Assembly (NCBI RefSeq): GCF_022965755.1
Contig: NZ_CP095187.1
Location: 1,922,001 to 1,986,000 of the forward strand
From: Pseudoxanthomonas sp. F37
GTDB lineage: Bacteria > Pseudomonadota > Gammaproteobacteria > Xanthomonadales > Xanthomonadaceae
Length of the DNA stretch: 64,000 bases
Direction of reading: 5' to 3'
Position 1 is the stretch's first letter, and each line of letters opens with the position of its first letter. A program made the translations under genes and the position numbers. The notes below the pieces were generated by a model that worked only from the letters and a program-made list of their open reading frames with translations, had not been told where the DNA came from and made no database searches. Positions 9,649-23,170 of the stretch are shown piece by piece.

Positions 9649-10440
9649 TCAGTCGGCGCCGGTCGCCAGGAAATCGCCGATGGCCGACCAGTAGGCGGGG
9701 TCGAGCGACAGGTCGTCATGGCCGGCCGTGGGGAAATCCATCACCTGCGCCGGCCGCCCGAGCGCCTGGAGCAGCCGGTCGGTGTGCACGGGCGGCACCA
9801 CACGGTCCTGGCCCGCGCGCAGGACCAGCAGCCTCCCCTGATGACGCGGCAGGCGTGCGGCCGAGTCGTACCGGTCATGAAGCAGCAGCCGGACCGGGAA
9901 GACCGGGTAATGCGCCTGGGCGACCGCCGCCAGGCTGTCGAACGGGGTCACCAGCACCAGGGCGGACACCTTGCGTTGGGCAGCGACCCAGGTCGCCACG
10001 CCACTGCCCAGGCTGCGACCGACCACGGCGATCCGGCCGCCGGGATGCAGTTTGGCGATGTCGTCGTGCAGGGCCAGGGCGTCGGCCAGCAGGTCGGCCT
10101 CGGTCGGTTCGCCATCGCTGGCCCCATAACCGCGGTACGCGACCAGATACACCGTGTGCGAGGGCAGGGCGCGCATGAACGACTCCCGGCTTTCCTCGAC
10201 CGACTCGGCATTGCCGCCGAAGTACAGCACGGCGTCCCGGCGGCCGGGATTGACGACCCAGCCGCGCAGGACCACCTCCTGCCGCGCCAGGGCGAAGTCC
10301 GTCTGCGCGGCGTCCACCCGGGTGAATTGCGGGTAGTAGATCAATCGGCGCTGCTGCAGGTACAGCAGCGCGCACAGGGCGACATAGGCGGCGAAGGCGG
10401 CGCCGGCCATCCACGCCAGCATCCGCTGAGGCCTAGCCAT
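9649..10440 (-). CDS. membrane-anchored alpha/beta hydrolase (ABHD17/YfhR-like)
   Basis: A 263-residue serine hydrolase with an N-terminal membrane anchor (~9-28). It has an oxyanion motif FGGNAES (~74-80), the nucleophile elbow GRSLGSG (Ser143), a probable acid Asp in RAGQDRVVPP and a His in TAGHDD near the C-terminus, so the triad looks intact. Proteins of this group are esterases or thioesterases of unknown natural substrate. It converges with the antiporter gene 9 bases away. Its start overlaps the stop of the upstream DUF1244 gene by 8 bases, so the two form an operon. Confidence 0.85.
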   Translation of the reverse strand: MARPQRMLAWMAGAAFAAYVALCALLYLQQRRLIYYPQFTRVDAAQTDFALARQEVVLRGWVVNPGRRDAVLYFGGNAESVEESRESFMRALPSHTVYLVAYRGYGASDGEPTEADLLADALALHDDIAKLHPGGRIAVVGRSLGSGVATWVAAQRKVSALVLVTPFDSLAAVAQAHYPVFPVRLLLHDRYDSAARLPRHQGRLLVLRAGQDRVVPPVHTDRLLQALGRPAQVMDFPTAGHDDLSLDPAYWSAIGDFLATGAD

Positions 10441-10729
10441 GCCGCTCCTGTGCCGCCTTGAACGCGGCCAGCTGTTCCGGGCTGGCTTCGCGCTGGTGGC
10501 GCGTCTTCCACTCGGCGAAGGGCATGCCGTAGATGCGTTCGCGCGCCTGTTCCTTGTCCATCGGCATGCCGGCTTCGTGGGCGGCCTGGAGGTACCAGTC
10601 GGCCAGGCAGTTGCGGCAGAAGCCGGCCAGGATCATCAGGTCGATGTTCTGCACATCGGTGCGCTCCTGGTTGAGATGCTTGAGCAGGCGGCGGAAGGCG
10701 GCGGCTTCCAGGGCGTCGGTGTCGGTCAT
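10433..10729 (-). CDS. DUF1244 family protein
   Basis: A 98-residue soluble protein starting [12 protein letters not shown]. The DUF1244 pattern covers most of it: [19 protein letters not shown] followed by a Cys pair region (CRNCLADWY) and YGMPFAEWK. Function is unknown. The open frame continues about 54 codons upstream, but that part is antisense to the folD start, and homology begins at the ATG chosen here. It is divergent from folD, separated by 70 bases, and is followed by an overlapping hydrolase gene. Confidence 0.85.
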   Translation of the reverse strand: MTDTDALEAAAFRRLLKHLNQERTDVQNIDLMILAGFCRNCLADWYLQAAHEAGMPMDKEQARERIYGMPFAEWKTRHQREASPEQLAAFKAAQERHG

Positions 10730-10799
10730 GGGGCTGGCGGGTCGCGTTGGGGTGGGGGAATCGGGGACAATAGGCGCCGACTCTACACCGCGCTTCCCC

Positions 10800-11657
10800 A
10801 TGACTGCCCGAATCCTGGACGGCCGCCGCATCGCCGAGAACCTGCTGGACGAACTGAAGGTCCGGGTGGACGCGCGGGTGGCGGCGGGCATGGCGCGGCC
10901 CGGGCTGGCGGTGGTGCTGGTGGGCGGCGACCCGGCCTCGGCCGTCTACGTGCGCAACAAGCGCCGGGCCGCGGAGAAGGTCGGCATCGAGGCCTTCGAC
11001 CACGACCTGCCCGCCGGCACATCCGAGGCGCAGCTGCTGGCCCTGATCGACCAGCTGAATGCCGATCCGAAGATCCACGGCATCCTCATCCAGCTGCCGC
11101 TGCCGGGCATTCCCGACGCCAGCCGCCTGATCGAGCGCATCGACCCGCGCAAGGACGTGGACGGGTTCCATCCGGCCAACGTCGGCCACCTGGCCCTGCG
11201 CCAGTTCGGCCTGCGTCCCTGCACGCCGCGCGGTATCACCACGCTGCTGGGCTATACCGACCAGCCGGTCCGCGGCCGCAACGCCACCATCGTGGGCGTC
11301 AGCAACCATGTGGGCCGCCCGATGGCGCTGGAACTGCTGATCGCCGGGTGCACCGTGACCAGCTGCCACAAGTTCACCCCCCGCGAGGTGCTGCAGGCCC
11401 GCGTCGGCGATGCCGACATCCTGGTGGTCGCGGCGGGCAAACCGGGCCTGATTCCCGGCGAATGGGTCAAACCGGGCGCGGTGGTGATCGATGTCGGCAT
11501 CAACCGGCTGGACGACGGCCGCCTGGTGGGCGACGTCGGTTTCGATGCGGCGGCGGAGCGGGCCAGCTGGATCACCCCGGTCCCGGGCGGCGTAGGTCCG
11601 ATGACCGTCGCCACGCTGATGCAGAACACCCTGGAAGCGGCCGAAGCGGGCCTTTGA
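10800..11657 (+). CDS. folD: bifunctional methylenetetrahydrofolate dehydrogenase/cyclohydrolase FolD
   Basis: A 285-residue enzyme that interconverts 5,10-methylene-THF, 5,10-methenyl-THF and 10-formyl-THF, supplying one-carbon units for purine synthesis. Signatures: the catalytic Lys region [30 protein letters not shown], the NADP loop GVSNHVGRP and [13 protein letters not shown] 10800 fits the family length; the open frame upstream is antisense to the DUF1244 gene. A weak -10-like GACAAT lies about 35 bases ahead. Confidence 0.95.
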   Translation: MTARILDGRRIAENLLDELKVRVDARVAAGMARPGLAVVLVGGDPASAVYVRNKRRAAEKVGIEAFDHDLPAGTSEAQLLALIDQLNADPKIHGILIQLPLPGIPDASRLIERIDPRKDVDGFHPANVGHLALRQFGLRPCTPRGITTLLGYTDQPVRGRNATIVGVSNHVGRPMALELLIAGCTVTSCHKFTPREVLQARVGDADILVVAAGKPGLIPGEWVKPGAVVIDVGINRLDDGRLVGDVGFDAAAERASWITPVPGGVGPMTVATLMQNTLEAAEAGL

Positions 11658-11675
11658 AGCGCGTCCGGGGGCGTG

Positions 11676-11740
11676 GTGGGAGCGACGCCGGCCGCGATGC
11701 GGCTGTCCGGGCGCTTCATCGCGACTGACGCCGCGCCCAC
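11676..11740. repeat. palindromic intergenic repeat between folD and guaB
   Basis: Two 24-base arms, 11676-11699 (begins GTGGGAGCGACG) and 11717-11740 (ends CGCGCCCAC), are reverse complements at 19 of 24 positions, with a 17-base loop. The GTGGGAGCGACG...CGTCGCTCCCAC type of palindrome is, to my knowledge, widely scattered between genes in Xanthomonadaceae. It may act as a transcript-end structure for folD. Confidence 0.65.
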
Positions 11741-11793
11741 GGGGAAAGCAGCGTTCCGCCAGCGGCGGACTCCGGAAGCCCCGTCGATCAGGG

Positions 11794-13289
<1,496 letters not shown>

Positions 13290-13294
13290 AGACA

Positions 13295-13401
13295 AGGAAC
13301 GAGTTGAGAGGAACGAGGAACGAGTGTCCGAGTTCCTCTTTCTCTATCCGCCGTTTCGCCCTTGCTCGATCCTCGTTCCTCGTTCCTCCCCACTCGTTTC
13401 T
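13295..13401. repeat. 30-bp imperfect inverted repeat in the guaB-guaA gap
   Basis: Arms 13295-13324 and 13372-13401 are reverse complements at 27 of 30 positions, and 17 of these are an unbroken perfect match (13308-13324 with 13372-13388). The arms are built of repeated AGGAACGAG units and enclose a 47-base loop. The right arm ends 6 bases before the guaA ATG, so a folded mRNA would place a long stem directly at the ribosome entry site. Confidence 0.85.
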
Positions 13402-13407
13402 GGCTCC

Positions 13408-14972
<1,565 letters not shown>

Positions 14973-14973
<1 letters not shown>

Positions 14974-15449
14974 TGGCCGGTCTCGACGACGAGCACTGGA
15001 TGCGCCACGCCTTCGCGCTGGCGGACCGGGCCGAGCGCGAATTCGACGAGATCCCGGTGGGGGCCGTCCTGGTCGGCGCCGACGGTCAGGTGCTGGGCGA
15101 GGGATGGAACCGCAACATTGCCGACCACGACCCCACGGCCCACGCCGAGATCGTGGCGCTGCGCGAGGCGGGGCGGGCGCTGGGCAACCATCGCCTGGTG
15201 GGCTGCACCCTCTACGTGACGCTGGAGCCCTGCGCCATGTGCGCGATGGCGCTGGTGCACGCGCGCGTCGCGCGGGTGGTGTACGGCGCCTCCGATCCGA
15301 AGACGGGCGCCTGCGGCAGCGTGTTCGACCTGATCGCCGACCCCCGGCACAACCACCGCATCGACGTGGTGGCGGGCGTGCTGGGCGAAGAGGCCGGGCG
15401 CCGGCTGACCAACTATTTCCGCGCCAAGCGCGGGCGGCCGCCGGTCTAG
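14973..15449 (+). CDS. tadA: tRNA adenosine-34 deaminase TadA
   Basis: A 158-residue zinc deaminase that makes inosine at the wobble position of tRNA-Arg(ACG). Catalytic signature: HAE in [11 protein letters not shown], and PCAMCAMAL with the two zinc cysteines. ATG 14973 overlaps the guaA stop (TGATG), so translation is coupled. The end overlaps the convergent DUF2721 gene by four bases. Confidence 0.95.
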
Positions 15450-15916
15450 GCCAGCGGGGCGGGCGTCTTCCGCTTCACCTTGCGGTGGTCCATCTCTTCG
15501 TTGATGGCGGTGACCGCCAACGTGGATTCGCGCGCCAGCAGCAGGCTGGCCGCAAGCATCGCGACAACGCCCACCGCGGCCAGCCAGGTGGGCACCGAGC
15601 CCAGCCGGTGGCCGGTAAAGGTGTCCACCGCCACGGCCAGGCTGGTGCCCACGAAGCAGCTGATGGCGCCGTACAACAGCTGTCCCGCGCGCAGGATGAT
15701 CAGGCTGCGCTGGCGCTGCAACGCGATGCGGCCTTCCAGCAGCGTGCGGTCGGCGTCCTCCTCGACCTCGCCCAGTTCGCGCAACAGCGTGCGGGCACGG
15801 TCGATGATGCGCGCCAGGCGGTTGTTGGCGGAAAGCAGCAGCGAGGCGGTCGCCGTCAGGAAGAACGCCGGGGCCAGCATCGCAGTCAGCACGGCGTGGT
15901 CGGTGGAAGGAGTCAT
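15446..15916 (-). CDS. DUF2721 family membrane protein
   Basis: A 156-residue predicted inner-membrane protein. Hydrophobic helices lie at ~8-30, ~75-100 and ~108-132, with a charged cytoplasmic-type segment between the first two ([18 protein letters not shown]) that is typical of DUF2721. Function is unknown. The start at 15916 ([10 protein letters not shown]) is chosen because homology starts there; the open frame upstream is antisense to orn. It is divergent from orn with 100 bases between starts. Confidence 0.8.
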   Translation of the reverse strand: MTPSTDHAVLTAMLAPAFFLTATASLLLSANNRLARIIDRARTLLRELGEVEEDADRTLLEGRIALQRQRSLIILRAGQLLYGAISCFVGTSLAVAVDTFTGHRLGSVPTWLAAVGVVAMLAASLLLARESTLAVTAINEEMDHRKVKRKTPAPLA

Positions 15917-16016
15917 GGGCCGGTCGCGGGGAAGGTCTGCGTTATGATGACACGATGCGGTTCGTCCGCATTCCCGGCGTGGATTCCCGGGCTCTTCTTC
16001 CGTCACGGACCGCTGC

Positions 16017-16580
16017 ATGGCCTCGCACAACTCGCATACCGACCGCCTGATCTGGATCGACCTGGAAATGACCGGCCTGGACACGGACCGCGACTCCATC
16101 CTCGAGATCGCCACGGTGGTGACCGATTCGCGCCTGAACATCCTGGCCGAAGGCCCCGAATTCGCCATTGCGCATCCGGTGGCGGTGCTGGAGGCCATGG
16201 ACGACTGGAACCGCAACCAGCACGGCAGGTCCGGCCTGTGGAAGCGGGTGGTGGAGAGCGGGGTGACGCTGGGCCAGGCCGAGGCGCAGACGGTCGCCTT
16301 CCTTGCCGAGTGGGTACCGTCGGGCGCCTCGCCGATGTGCGGCAACTCGATCTGCCAGGACCGCCGTTTCCTGCACCGGCTGATGCCCCGGCTGGAGAAG
16401 TACTTCCACTACCGCAACCTGGATGTCAGCACCCTCAAGGAACTGGCCCGCCGCTGGGCGCCGCCGGTGCTGGAAGGCGTGCGCAAGCAGGCCAGCCACA
16501 CGGCCTTGAGCGACGTGCGCGATTCCATCGAAGAGCTGCGCCACTATCGCAGGCACATGGCGGCGCTCGCCGGCGAGTGA
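16017..16580 (+). CDS. orn: oligoribonuclease Orn
   Basis: A 187-residue DEDDh 3'-5' exonuclease that finishes RNA decay by cleaving dinucleotides, including pGpG from cyclic-di-GMP turnover. Motifs: IDLEMTGLD (first Asp/Glu), NSICQDRRF, and [14 protein letters not shown] with the catalytic His and last Asp. Length matches the family (~180-190). TATGAT at 15943-15948 may be a -10 element. Confidence 0.96.
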   Translation: MASHNSHTDRLIWIDLEMTGLDTDRDSILEIATVVTDSRLNILAEGPEFAIAHPVAVLEAMDDWNRNQHGRSGLWKRVVESGVTLGQAEAQTVAFLAEWVPSGASPMCGNSICQDRRFLHRLMPRLEKYFHYRNLDVSTLKELARRWAPPVLEGVRKQASHTALSDVRDSIEELRHYRRHMAALAGE

Positions 16581-16581
16581 G

Positions 16582-16652
16582 GTAGCGTGCGCCATGCGCA
16601 CGTCCTGTCCTGTGCAGCCCTCATCGCGCGTCGTGCGCGCAGCGCACGCTAG
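16582..16652. repeat. REP-like pair of GTAG/CTAG-headed hairpins
   Basis: Between the convergent orn and mscS genes lie two similar hairpins in opposite orientation. The first is GTAG followed by stem CGTGCGC / GCGCACG with loop CAT (16582-16602). The second, read on the minus strand, is CTAG followed by CGTGCGC / GCGCACG-type arms with loop TGC (~16632-16652). TAGCGTGCGC and GCGCACGCTA also pair with each other. The GTAG head resembles the SMAG family of REP elements described in Stenotrophomonas maltophilia. Confidence 0.65.
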
Positions 16653-17599
16653 GTGGCCGGCGTGGCCACGTCGCCGTCGTCGGCGACGCCCCGGGTGATG
16701 ATGTCGGTCAGCGGCGTGCCGTCGCCGTTGTGGTGGTACACGTGCAGGTCGCGCTGCGGGTACGGGATGTTCAGGCCGTTGCCGATGATTTCGGTACGCA
16801 CGGCTTCGGTGAGATCGCTCCTGGTCTCACCGAAATCCGGGGTCTTCGTCCAGGCCAGCAGGATCAGGTCGACACTGCTTTCGCTCAGCTTGCTGACGAT
16901 CACGCTGGGCGCCGGCTCATCCAGCACCCGCGGGTGGTCGTTCGCCAGTTTCAGCAGGACGGCCTTGGCCTGCTTGAGGTCGTCCTCGTAGCCCACGCCC
17001 ACGGGGATGTCGATGCGGCGGTGCGGCTTGGCGGTGAAGTTGATGATGGGTGCGGTGGTGATCAGGCTGTTGGGCAGCACGATCAGGCGGTTGTCGAGCG
17101 TGCGCATCCGGGTCTGGAAGATGCGGACCTCTTCGATGATGCCTTCCAGCCCCGCCGCCTGCACGTAGTCGCCGTCGCGGAACGGGCGCAGCACGATCAG
17201 CATCACGCCCGAGGCGATGTTGGACAGCGAGTCCTTCAGGGCCAGGCCCACGGCCAGGCCGGCGGCGCCCAGCACGGCCAGCATCGAGGTGGGGTTCACG
17301 CCCAGCGAGGTGAGCGCGGTGATGATCACCAGCACCATCATAGCGGCGTAGCTGGCGCGGCGCAGGAAACCGCCCAGCGTGGCGTCCGCGTGGGTACGTC
17401 CCAGCATGCGTTCCAGGCCCGTGCTCAGGCGCTTGGCCAGCCACATGCCCGCCAGGAAGATGACGACGGCGGCCAGCAGCTTCAGGCCCCAGGTCTCCAG
17501 CAACTGCAGCCAGTCGATGCCGCGCAGTTCCTGCATGAAGGCGGCCGGTTGGGTGGGGATGTCGGGGAGGACGGGCGGGGTATTGGCAGGGCTGGACAT
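16649..17599 (-). CDS. small-conductance mechanosensitive channel, MscS family
   Basis: 316 residues, close to E. coli MscS (286). It has three N-terminal transmembrane helices (~37-60, ~78-98, ~105-130), the third being the Gly/Ala-rich pore helix (VLGAAGLAVGLALKDSLSN). A cytoplasmic beta/cage domain follows, with FRDGDYVQAAGLEGIIEEV. It protects against hypo-osmotic shock. The start at 17599 (MSSPANTPP) is preferred over an upstream ATG because of family length. It lies downstream of ppsA on the same strand but behind a terminator hairpin. Confidence 0.92.
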   Translation of the reverse strand: MSSPANTPPVLPDIPTQPAAFMQELRGIDWLQLLETWGLKLLAAVVIFLAGMWLAKRLSTGLERMLGRTHADATLGGFLRRASYAAMMVLVIITALTSLGVNPTSMLAVLGAAGLAVGLALKDSLSNIASGVMLIVLRPFRDGDYVQAAGLEGIIEEVRIFQTRMRTLDNRLIVLPNSLITTAPIINFTAKPHRRIDIPVGVGYEDDLKQAKAVLLKLANDHPRVLDEPAPSVIVSKLSESSVDLILLAWTKTPDFGETRSDLTEAVRTEIIGNGLNIPYPQRDLHVYHHNGDGTPLTDIITRGVADDGDVATPAT

Positions 17600-17617
17600 C
17601 GGGCTTCCGGAAATGAA

Positions 17618-17639
17618 GCACGCCCCGTCGGGGGCGTGC
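17618..17639 (-). terminator. probable terminator after ppsA
   Basis: A 9-bp stem GCACGCCCC / GGGGCGTGC with a four-base loop, in the 93-base gap between the ppsA stop and the mscS start. Read on the minus strand it is followed by TTCATTT, a short T-rich tail, so it can end the ppsA transcript. Confidence 0.6.
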
Positions 17640-17692
17640 AATGGCATGCGGCGATGGTAACCGCCTTCGGGTGAAGGCGGTTGCGGGCGACG

Positions 17693-20089
<2,397 letters not shown>

Positions 20090-20234
20090 TGCTCCGGAAT
20101 GGACCGCACCGCGCCGTGGACCGCCGGCGTGGGGCCGTGTCTGGGGGGAAGAAGCGATATGATGCAGTGCATACCAATTGCAGACAAGCTTGATCCGACG
20201 GGGGTTTTCATGGTGAAGCAGGGGAAAGATGCCG

Positions 20235-21056
20235 ATGTCTGAACTGCGTCCGGTCTTCTACGTGTCCGATGGCACCGGTATCACGGCCGAGACCATCGGC
20301 CACAGCCTGCTGACCCAGTTCGCGGGAATGCGGTTCCAGACCGACCGGCTGTCCTTCGTGGATGACGAAGAGAAGGCCCGGGATGCCGCGGACCGCATCC
20401 GCCGCACCGGCGAACGGCTGGGCGCGCGCCCGATCGTGGTGAGTTCCTGCGTGGACCCGAGCCTGAGCGCCCTGATCGCCGAGAGCGGTGCGCTGGTGCT
20501 GGACGTGTTTGCGCCCTTCATCGAGCCGCTGGAACGCGAACTGGGCGAGCAGCGCCAGTCGCGCGTGGGCCAGGCGCATGGCCTGGTCGACTTCGAAACC
20601 TACCATCGCCGCATCAACGCGATGAACTTCGCGCTGACCCACGACGACGGCATGGCGGTGAGTTACGACGAGGCCGACGTGATCCTGGTGGCCGTGTCGC
20701 GCGCGGGCAAGACGCCCACCTGTGTCTACCTGGCCCTGCACTACGGCGTGCGGGCGGCCAACTATCCCTTGACCGATGGCGACCTGGAGACCGATCGGCT
20801 GCCGGCCCGGCTGCGGCCCTACCGGCGCAAGCTGTTCGCGCTGACCATCGATCCGGAGCGCCTGCAGCAGATCCGCCAGGAGCGCAGGCCCAATTCGACC
20901 TACGCGAAACTGGAAACCTGCCGGCGCGAGGTCGCGGCGGCGGAGGCGATGTTCCAGGTCGAGCGCCTGCCCACGTTGAGCACCACCAACAAGTCCATCG
21001 AGGAAATCTCGAGCAAGGTGCTCTCCACGCTGGGCCTGCAGCGCGAGATGTACTGA
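20235..21056 (+). CDS. ppsR: PEP synthase regulatory protein PpsR (DUF299 kinase/phosphotransferase)
   Basis: A 273-residue bifunctional regulator that inactivates PpsA by ADP-dependent threonine phosphorylation and reactivates it by Pi-dependent dephosphorylation. It carries the N-terminal signature [16 protein letters not shown] and the P-loop-like SRAGKTPTC. Two ATGs exist (20229, 20235). The Shine-Dalgarno AGGGGAA ends 2 bases before the first but about 8 bases before the second, and the second gives the usual 273 residues. Gene-neighbour logic fits: target and regulator are divergent. Confidence 0.93.
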   Translation: MSELRPVFYVSDGTGITAETIGHSLLTQFAGMRFQTDRLSFVDDEEKARDAADRIRRTGERLGARPIVVSSCVDPSLSALIAESGALVLDVFAPFIEPLERELGEQRQSRVGQAHGLVDFETYHRRINAMNFALTHDDGMAVSYDEADVILVAVSRAGKTPTCVYLALHYGVRAANYPLTDGDLETDRLPARLRPYRRKLFALTIDPERLQQIRQERRPNSTYAKLETCRREVAAAEAMFQVERLPTLSTTNKSIEEISSKVLSTLGLQREMY

Positions 21057-21170
21057 GTGGGGGCGGAGGAGGCGGCCCGGAAATCCACGGGCGGCAGACC
21101 CTTAACTTAGGCCGCACGATGGTGCACGTCAATGCTGCCGCGCAGGGAATTCCGCGTGTAGCATCGGGTC

Positions 21171-21653
21171 ATGTCCCAGGCCCTCGCACGCACCGCACGC
21201 ATCCCCCGGCTCAGCCGTTTCGGCTGGCTGATGGCGCTGTATGCGGAGAACCATGCGCGGCTCTCACGCCTGTTCGCGCCCGAGCACCTGCAGGTGGGCA
21301 GCTACCTGTCCCGTGTCGGAGACGGGCTGGACCTGCGCCTGGACGTGATCGAGACGCACCGCTATACCGTGGAACTGAGGCTGACCTACGACCTGTGCGA
21401 CCCGCTCACCGGCGAACCCGACCCCTCGGCGTTCGTGCGGCTCTATCGCGACGCGCACCAGGCCGAAGCCACGCACTGCTACGTGGGCCGTCGCTGGCAG
21501 GATGTCATCGGCCTGTATCCGCCGCCGGCCGAAGTCATCAGCCACCGCATGCGGATGAATACCTTTCTCGGCAAATGGCTCGAATACCTGGCCGAGCAGG
21601 GCCATGGCGTGGCCACCCTGCATCCGGCCGGACGCGTGCGCGACGTCGCCTGA
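21171..21653 (+). CDS. DUF1249 family protein
   Basis: A 160-residue protein with the DUF1249 pattern (GWLMALYAENHARLSRLF near the start, YTVELRLTYDL in the middle, MNTFLGKWLEYLAEQGH at the end). Predicted cytoplasmic; function unknown, often found in gammaproteobacteria near nudF/cpdA-type genes, which are not present here. TGTAGCAT 7 bases ahead of the start could be an extended -10 element, giving an almost leaderless mRNA. Confidence 0.85.
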   Translation: MSQALARTARIPRLSRFGWLMALYAENHARLSRLFAPEHLQVGSYLSRVGDGLDLRLDVIETHRYTVELRLTYDLCDPLTGEPDPSAFVRLYRDAHQAEATHCYVGRRWQDVIGLYPPPAEVISHRMRMNTFLGKWLEYLAEQGHGVATLHPAGRVRDVA

Positions 21654-21673
21654 TTCCGCGCGCTGTCCGCACC

Positions 21674-21901
21674 TCAGGCCACGCGCACGAAGCGGATGGC
21701 GTTGAGCCGGCGCAGGCCGTTGCCGGCGTCGCGGCTCATGTTCATCACGTCGATGGCGCCCAGCGTTTCCAGTTCCAGCAAGCGCTGCGCGACCGCGTCG
21801 AAGGCGGCCTCGTCCAGCCCCAGCGATCCGGCCGTCCATCGCGTGTCGCGATGGAGCGGCAGCTGCGAGACGAGTTCGTCGGCGAGGGCATCGTGCGTCA
21901 T
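21674..21901 (-). CDS. small conserved-looking hypothetical protein
   Basis: A 75-residue soluble protein (MTHDALADELVSQLPLHRDT...). I do not recognise a family. The helix-rich composition, with DEAAFDAVAQRLLELETLG followed by a beta-like IDVMNMSRDAGNGLRRL, could be a small winged-helix-like fold, but this is a guess. It converges with the DUF1249 gene (20 bases). An ATG 14 codons further upstream is possible. Codon positions show the strong third-position GC expected of a real gene. Confidence 0.6.
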   Translation of the reverse strand: MTHDALADELVSQLPLHRDTRWTAGSLGLDEAAFDAVAQRLLELETLGAIDVMNMSRDAGNGLRRLNAIRFVRVA

Positions 21902-22056
21902 GACGGCAGCTCCGGCAGGGAGGGGCGACAGCTTCGACCACACCAGGTAATGGCTTGCGCGGTCGCGGGACCGGCATGGGCTGTCGCCGGTTCTACGCCG
22001 GCGGTGGTGAGAGTCTTGTAAATGCCTGCGAAAGCGGGGTTACGAACGTGCGAGGC

Positions 22057-22084
22057 AAAAAAAAGGCCCGGTTTCCCGGGCCTT
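22057..22084 (-). terminator. rho-independent terminator of the tRNA unit
   Basis: Read on the minus strand: stem AAGGCCCGG / CCGGGCCTT with a four-base loop GAAA, followed by eight T (22057-22064 on the plus strand are A). A textbook terminator 10 bases after tRNA-Glu. Confidence 0.95.
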
Positions 22085-22093
22085 CAAGATAAG

Positions 22094-22169
22094 TGGCGTC
22101 CCCACGGGGATTCGAACCCCGGTCGCTACCGTGAAAGGGTAATGTCCTAGGCCTCTAGACGATGGGGAC
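22094..22169 (-). tRNA. tRNA-Glu (anticodon TTC)
   Basis: A 76-base cloverleaf with encoded CCA. The acceptor stem GTCCCC pairs with GGGGAC, the T loop is GTTCGAATC, and the anticodon loop CTTTCAC gives TTC at 22133-22135. It is transcribed after tRNA-Ala from a shared promoter. Confidence 0.97.
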
Positions 22170-22219
22170 ACACGAAAGTGTTGCCAGGTTTCTTTCCGGA
22201 CGGCCTATTGTCCGGAAGT

Positions 22220-22295
22220 TGGTGGAGCCAGGCGGGATCGAACCGCCGACCTCCTGCATGCCATGCAGGCGCTCTCCCAGCTGAGCTATGGCCCC
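22220..22295 (-). tRNA. tRNA-Ala (anticodon GGC)
   Basis: A 76-base cloverleaf with encoded CCA. The D loop is AGCTGGGA, the T loop GTTCGATCC, and the anticodon loop ATGGCAT gives GGC. It lies 50 bases upstream of tRNA-Glu in the same minus-strand unit. Confidence 0.97.
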
Positions 22296-22314
22296 ACGTG
22301 CTGGCAGGAGCGAA

Positions 22315-22343
22315 ATAATAGCCAGCCTCTTTCCGATGCGCAA
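22315..22343 (-). promoter_or_regulatory. promoter of the tRNA-Ala/Glu unit
   Basis: On the minus strand, TTGCGC (plus 22338-22343), 17-base spacer, TATTAT (22315-22320), about 20 bases before the tRNA-Ala 5' end. A near-consensus sigma-70 promoter. It faces away from the pigment operon that starts at 22436. Confidence 0.8.
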
Positions 22344-22399
22344 GCATCCGTTACGAAAATTTTTACGACTGGCGAACAACCGGGCATGCGGGTGAAATA

Positions 22400-22432
22400 G
22401 CGCGCACGGAATATCGACGGAGCGGTGCGCGC
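22400..22432 (+). other. 8-bp inverted repeat just before the pigment operon
   Basis: GCGCGCAC (22400-22407) and GTGCGCGC (22425-22432) are perfect reverse complements with a 17-base loop. The right arm ends 3 bases before the ATG at 22436, so it covers the ribosome-binding region. It could be an RNA hairpin that limits translation of the first gene or a protein-binding dyad; the sequence does not decide. Confidence 0.5.
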
Positions 22433-22435
22433 GGG

Positions 22436-23170
22436 ATGATCGGGCTTTCAGTCAAGCAGTGGGCCGCATGGGCGCCGGGTCTGGTGGACCACGACGCATG
22501 GCGCGCATGGGCGAAGGCGCCCTGGGTGCCCAGCGGGTCGGATACGCCGGCGTTGCCGGAGGTCCCCGCCATGCAACGGCGGCGCATCGAGCGACTGGGG
22601 CGGATGGCCATCCAGACCGCCTGCTGGTGCCAGCAGGCCGAGGAGACCGGGATGCCGCTGGTGTTCGCCTCTCGGCATGGCGACGTGGCGCGTTCGATGG
22701 AACTGCTGGAAGCGCTTGCCGCCGATGAGCCGCCATCGCCCACCACCTTCGGCCTGTCGGTGCACAACGCGATCGCGGCGCTTTATTCGATCCTGCGGCG
22801 GGACCGTGGCAACTACGTGGCGCTGGCCGGGGGCAAGTCGACGGTCGAGACGGCCTGCATCGAGGCTGCCGCGTTGCTGGCCGATGGCGCGCCGGAAGTG
22901 CTGCTGGTGGTCTACGACGCACCCTTGCCGGCCGTGTACGCCGATTTCGCCGACGAGCCCGACGCAGGATTCGCATGGTGCTGGCGCGTGGGGCCGGCGG
23001 ACGGGGAGGGGGAGGCCATCACCCTGGGATGGGAGGGTGATGGCGCAGGCGATGACGACCCCACGGCATTGCCCCACGCACTGGATGTCCTGCGCTTCCT
23101 GCTGTCGGGCGAGCCTTCCCTGCAATGGCGGGGCGACGGCACCGCGTGGCATTGGCGGCGGAATGCGTGA
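22436..23170 (+). CDS. beta-ketoacyl synthase-like chain-length factor (aryl-polyene cluster)
   Basis: 244 residues matching the ketoacyl-synt_2 group found as the first gene of aryl-polyene and xanthomonadin clusters. It has the half-thiolase fold pattern (LVFASRHGDVARSMELL, TTFGLSVHNAIAAL, APEVLLVVYDAP) but no KS active-site Cys, so it is not a complete condensing enzyme. It probably pairs with one of the two full ketosynthases downstream to set polyene length. The stop overlaps the acyltransferase start. Confidence 0.85.
   Translation: MIGLSVKQWAAWAPGLVDHDAWRAWAKAPWVPSGSDTPALPEVPAMQRRRIERLGRMAIQTACWCQQAEETGMPLVFASRHGDVARSMELLEALAADEPPSPTTFGLSVHNAIAALYSILRRDRGNYVALAGGKSTVETACIEAAALLADGAPEVLLVVYDAPLPAVYADFADEPDAGFAWCWRVGPADGEGEAITLGWEGDGAGDDDPTALPHALDVLRFLLSGEPSLQWRGDGTAWHWRRNA

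Noticed and set aside
13324..13407. GTG start of guaA at 13324
   Set aside because: The 28 extra residues encode only the inverted repeat and have no homology; ATG 13408 gives the family length.
22094..22295. tRNA genes as an integration site for the pigment operon
   Set aside because: No duplicated 3' tRNA end was seen downstream of the operon and no integrase is present; proximity alone is not evidence.
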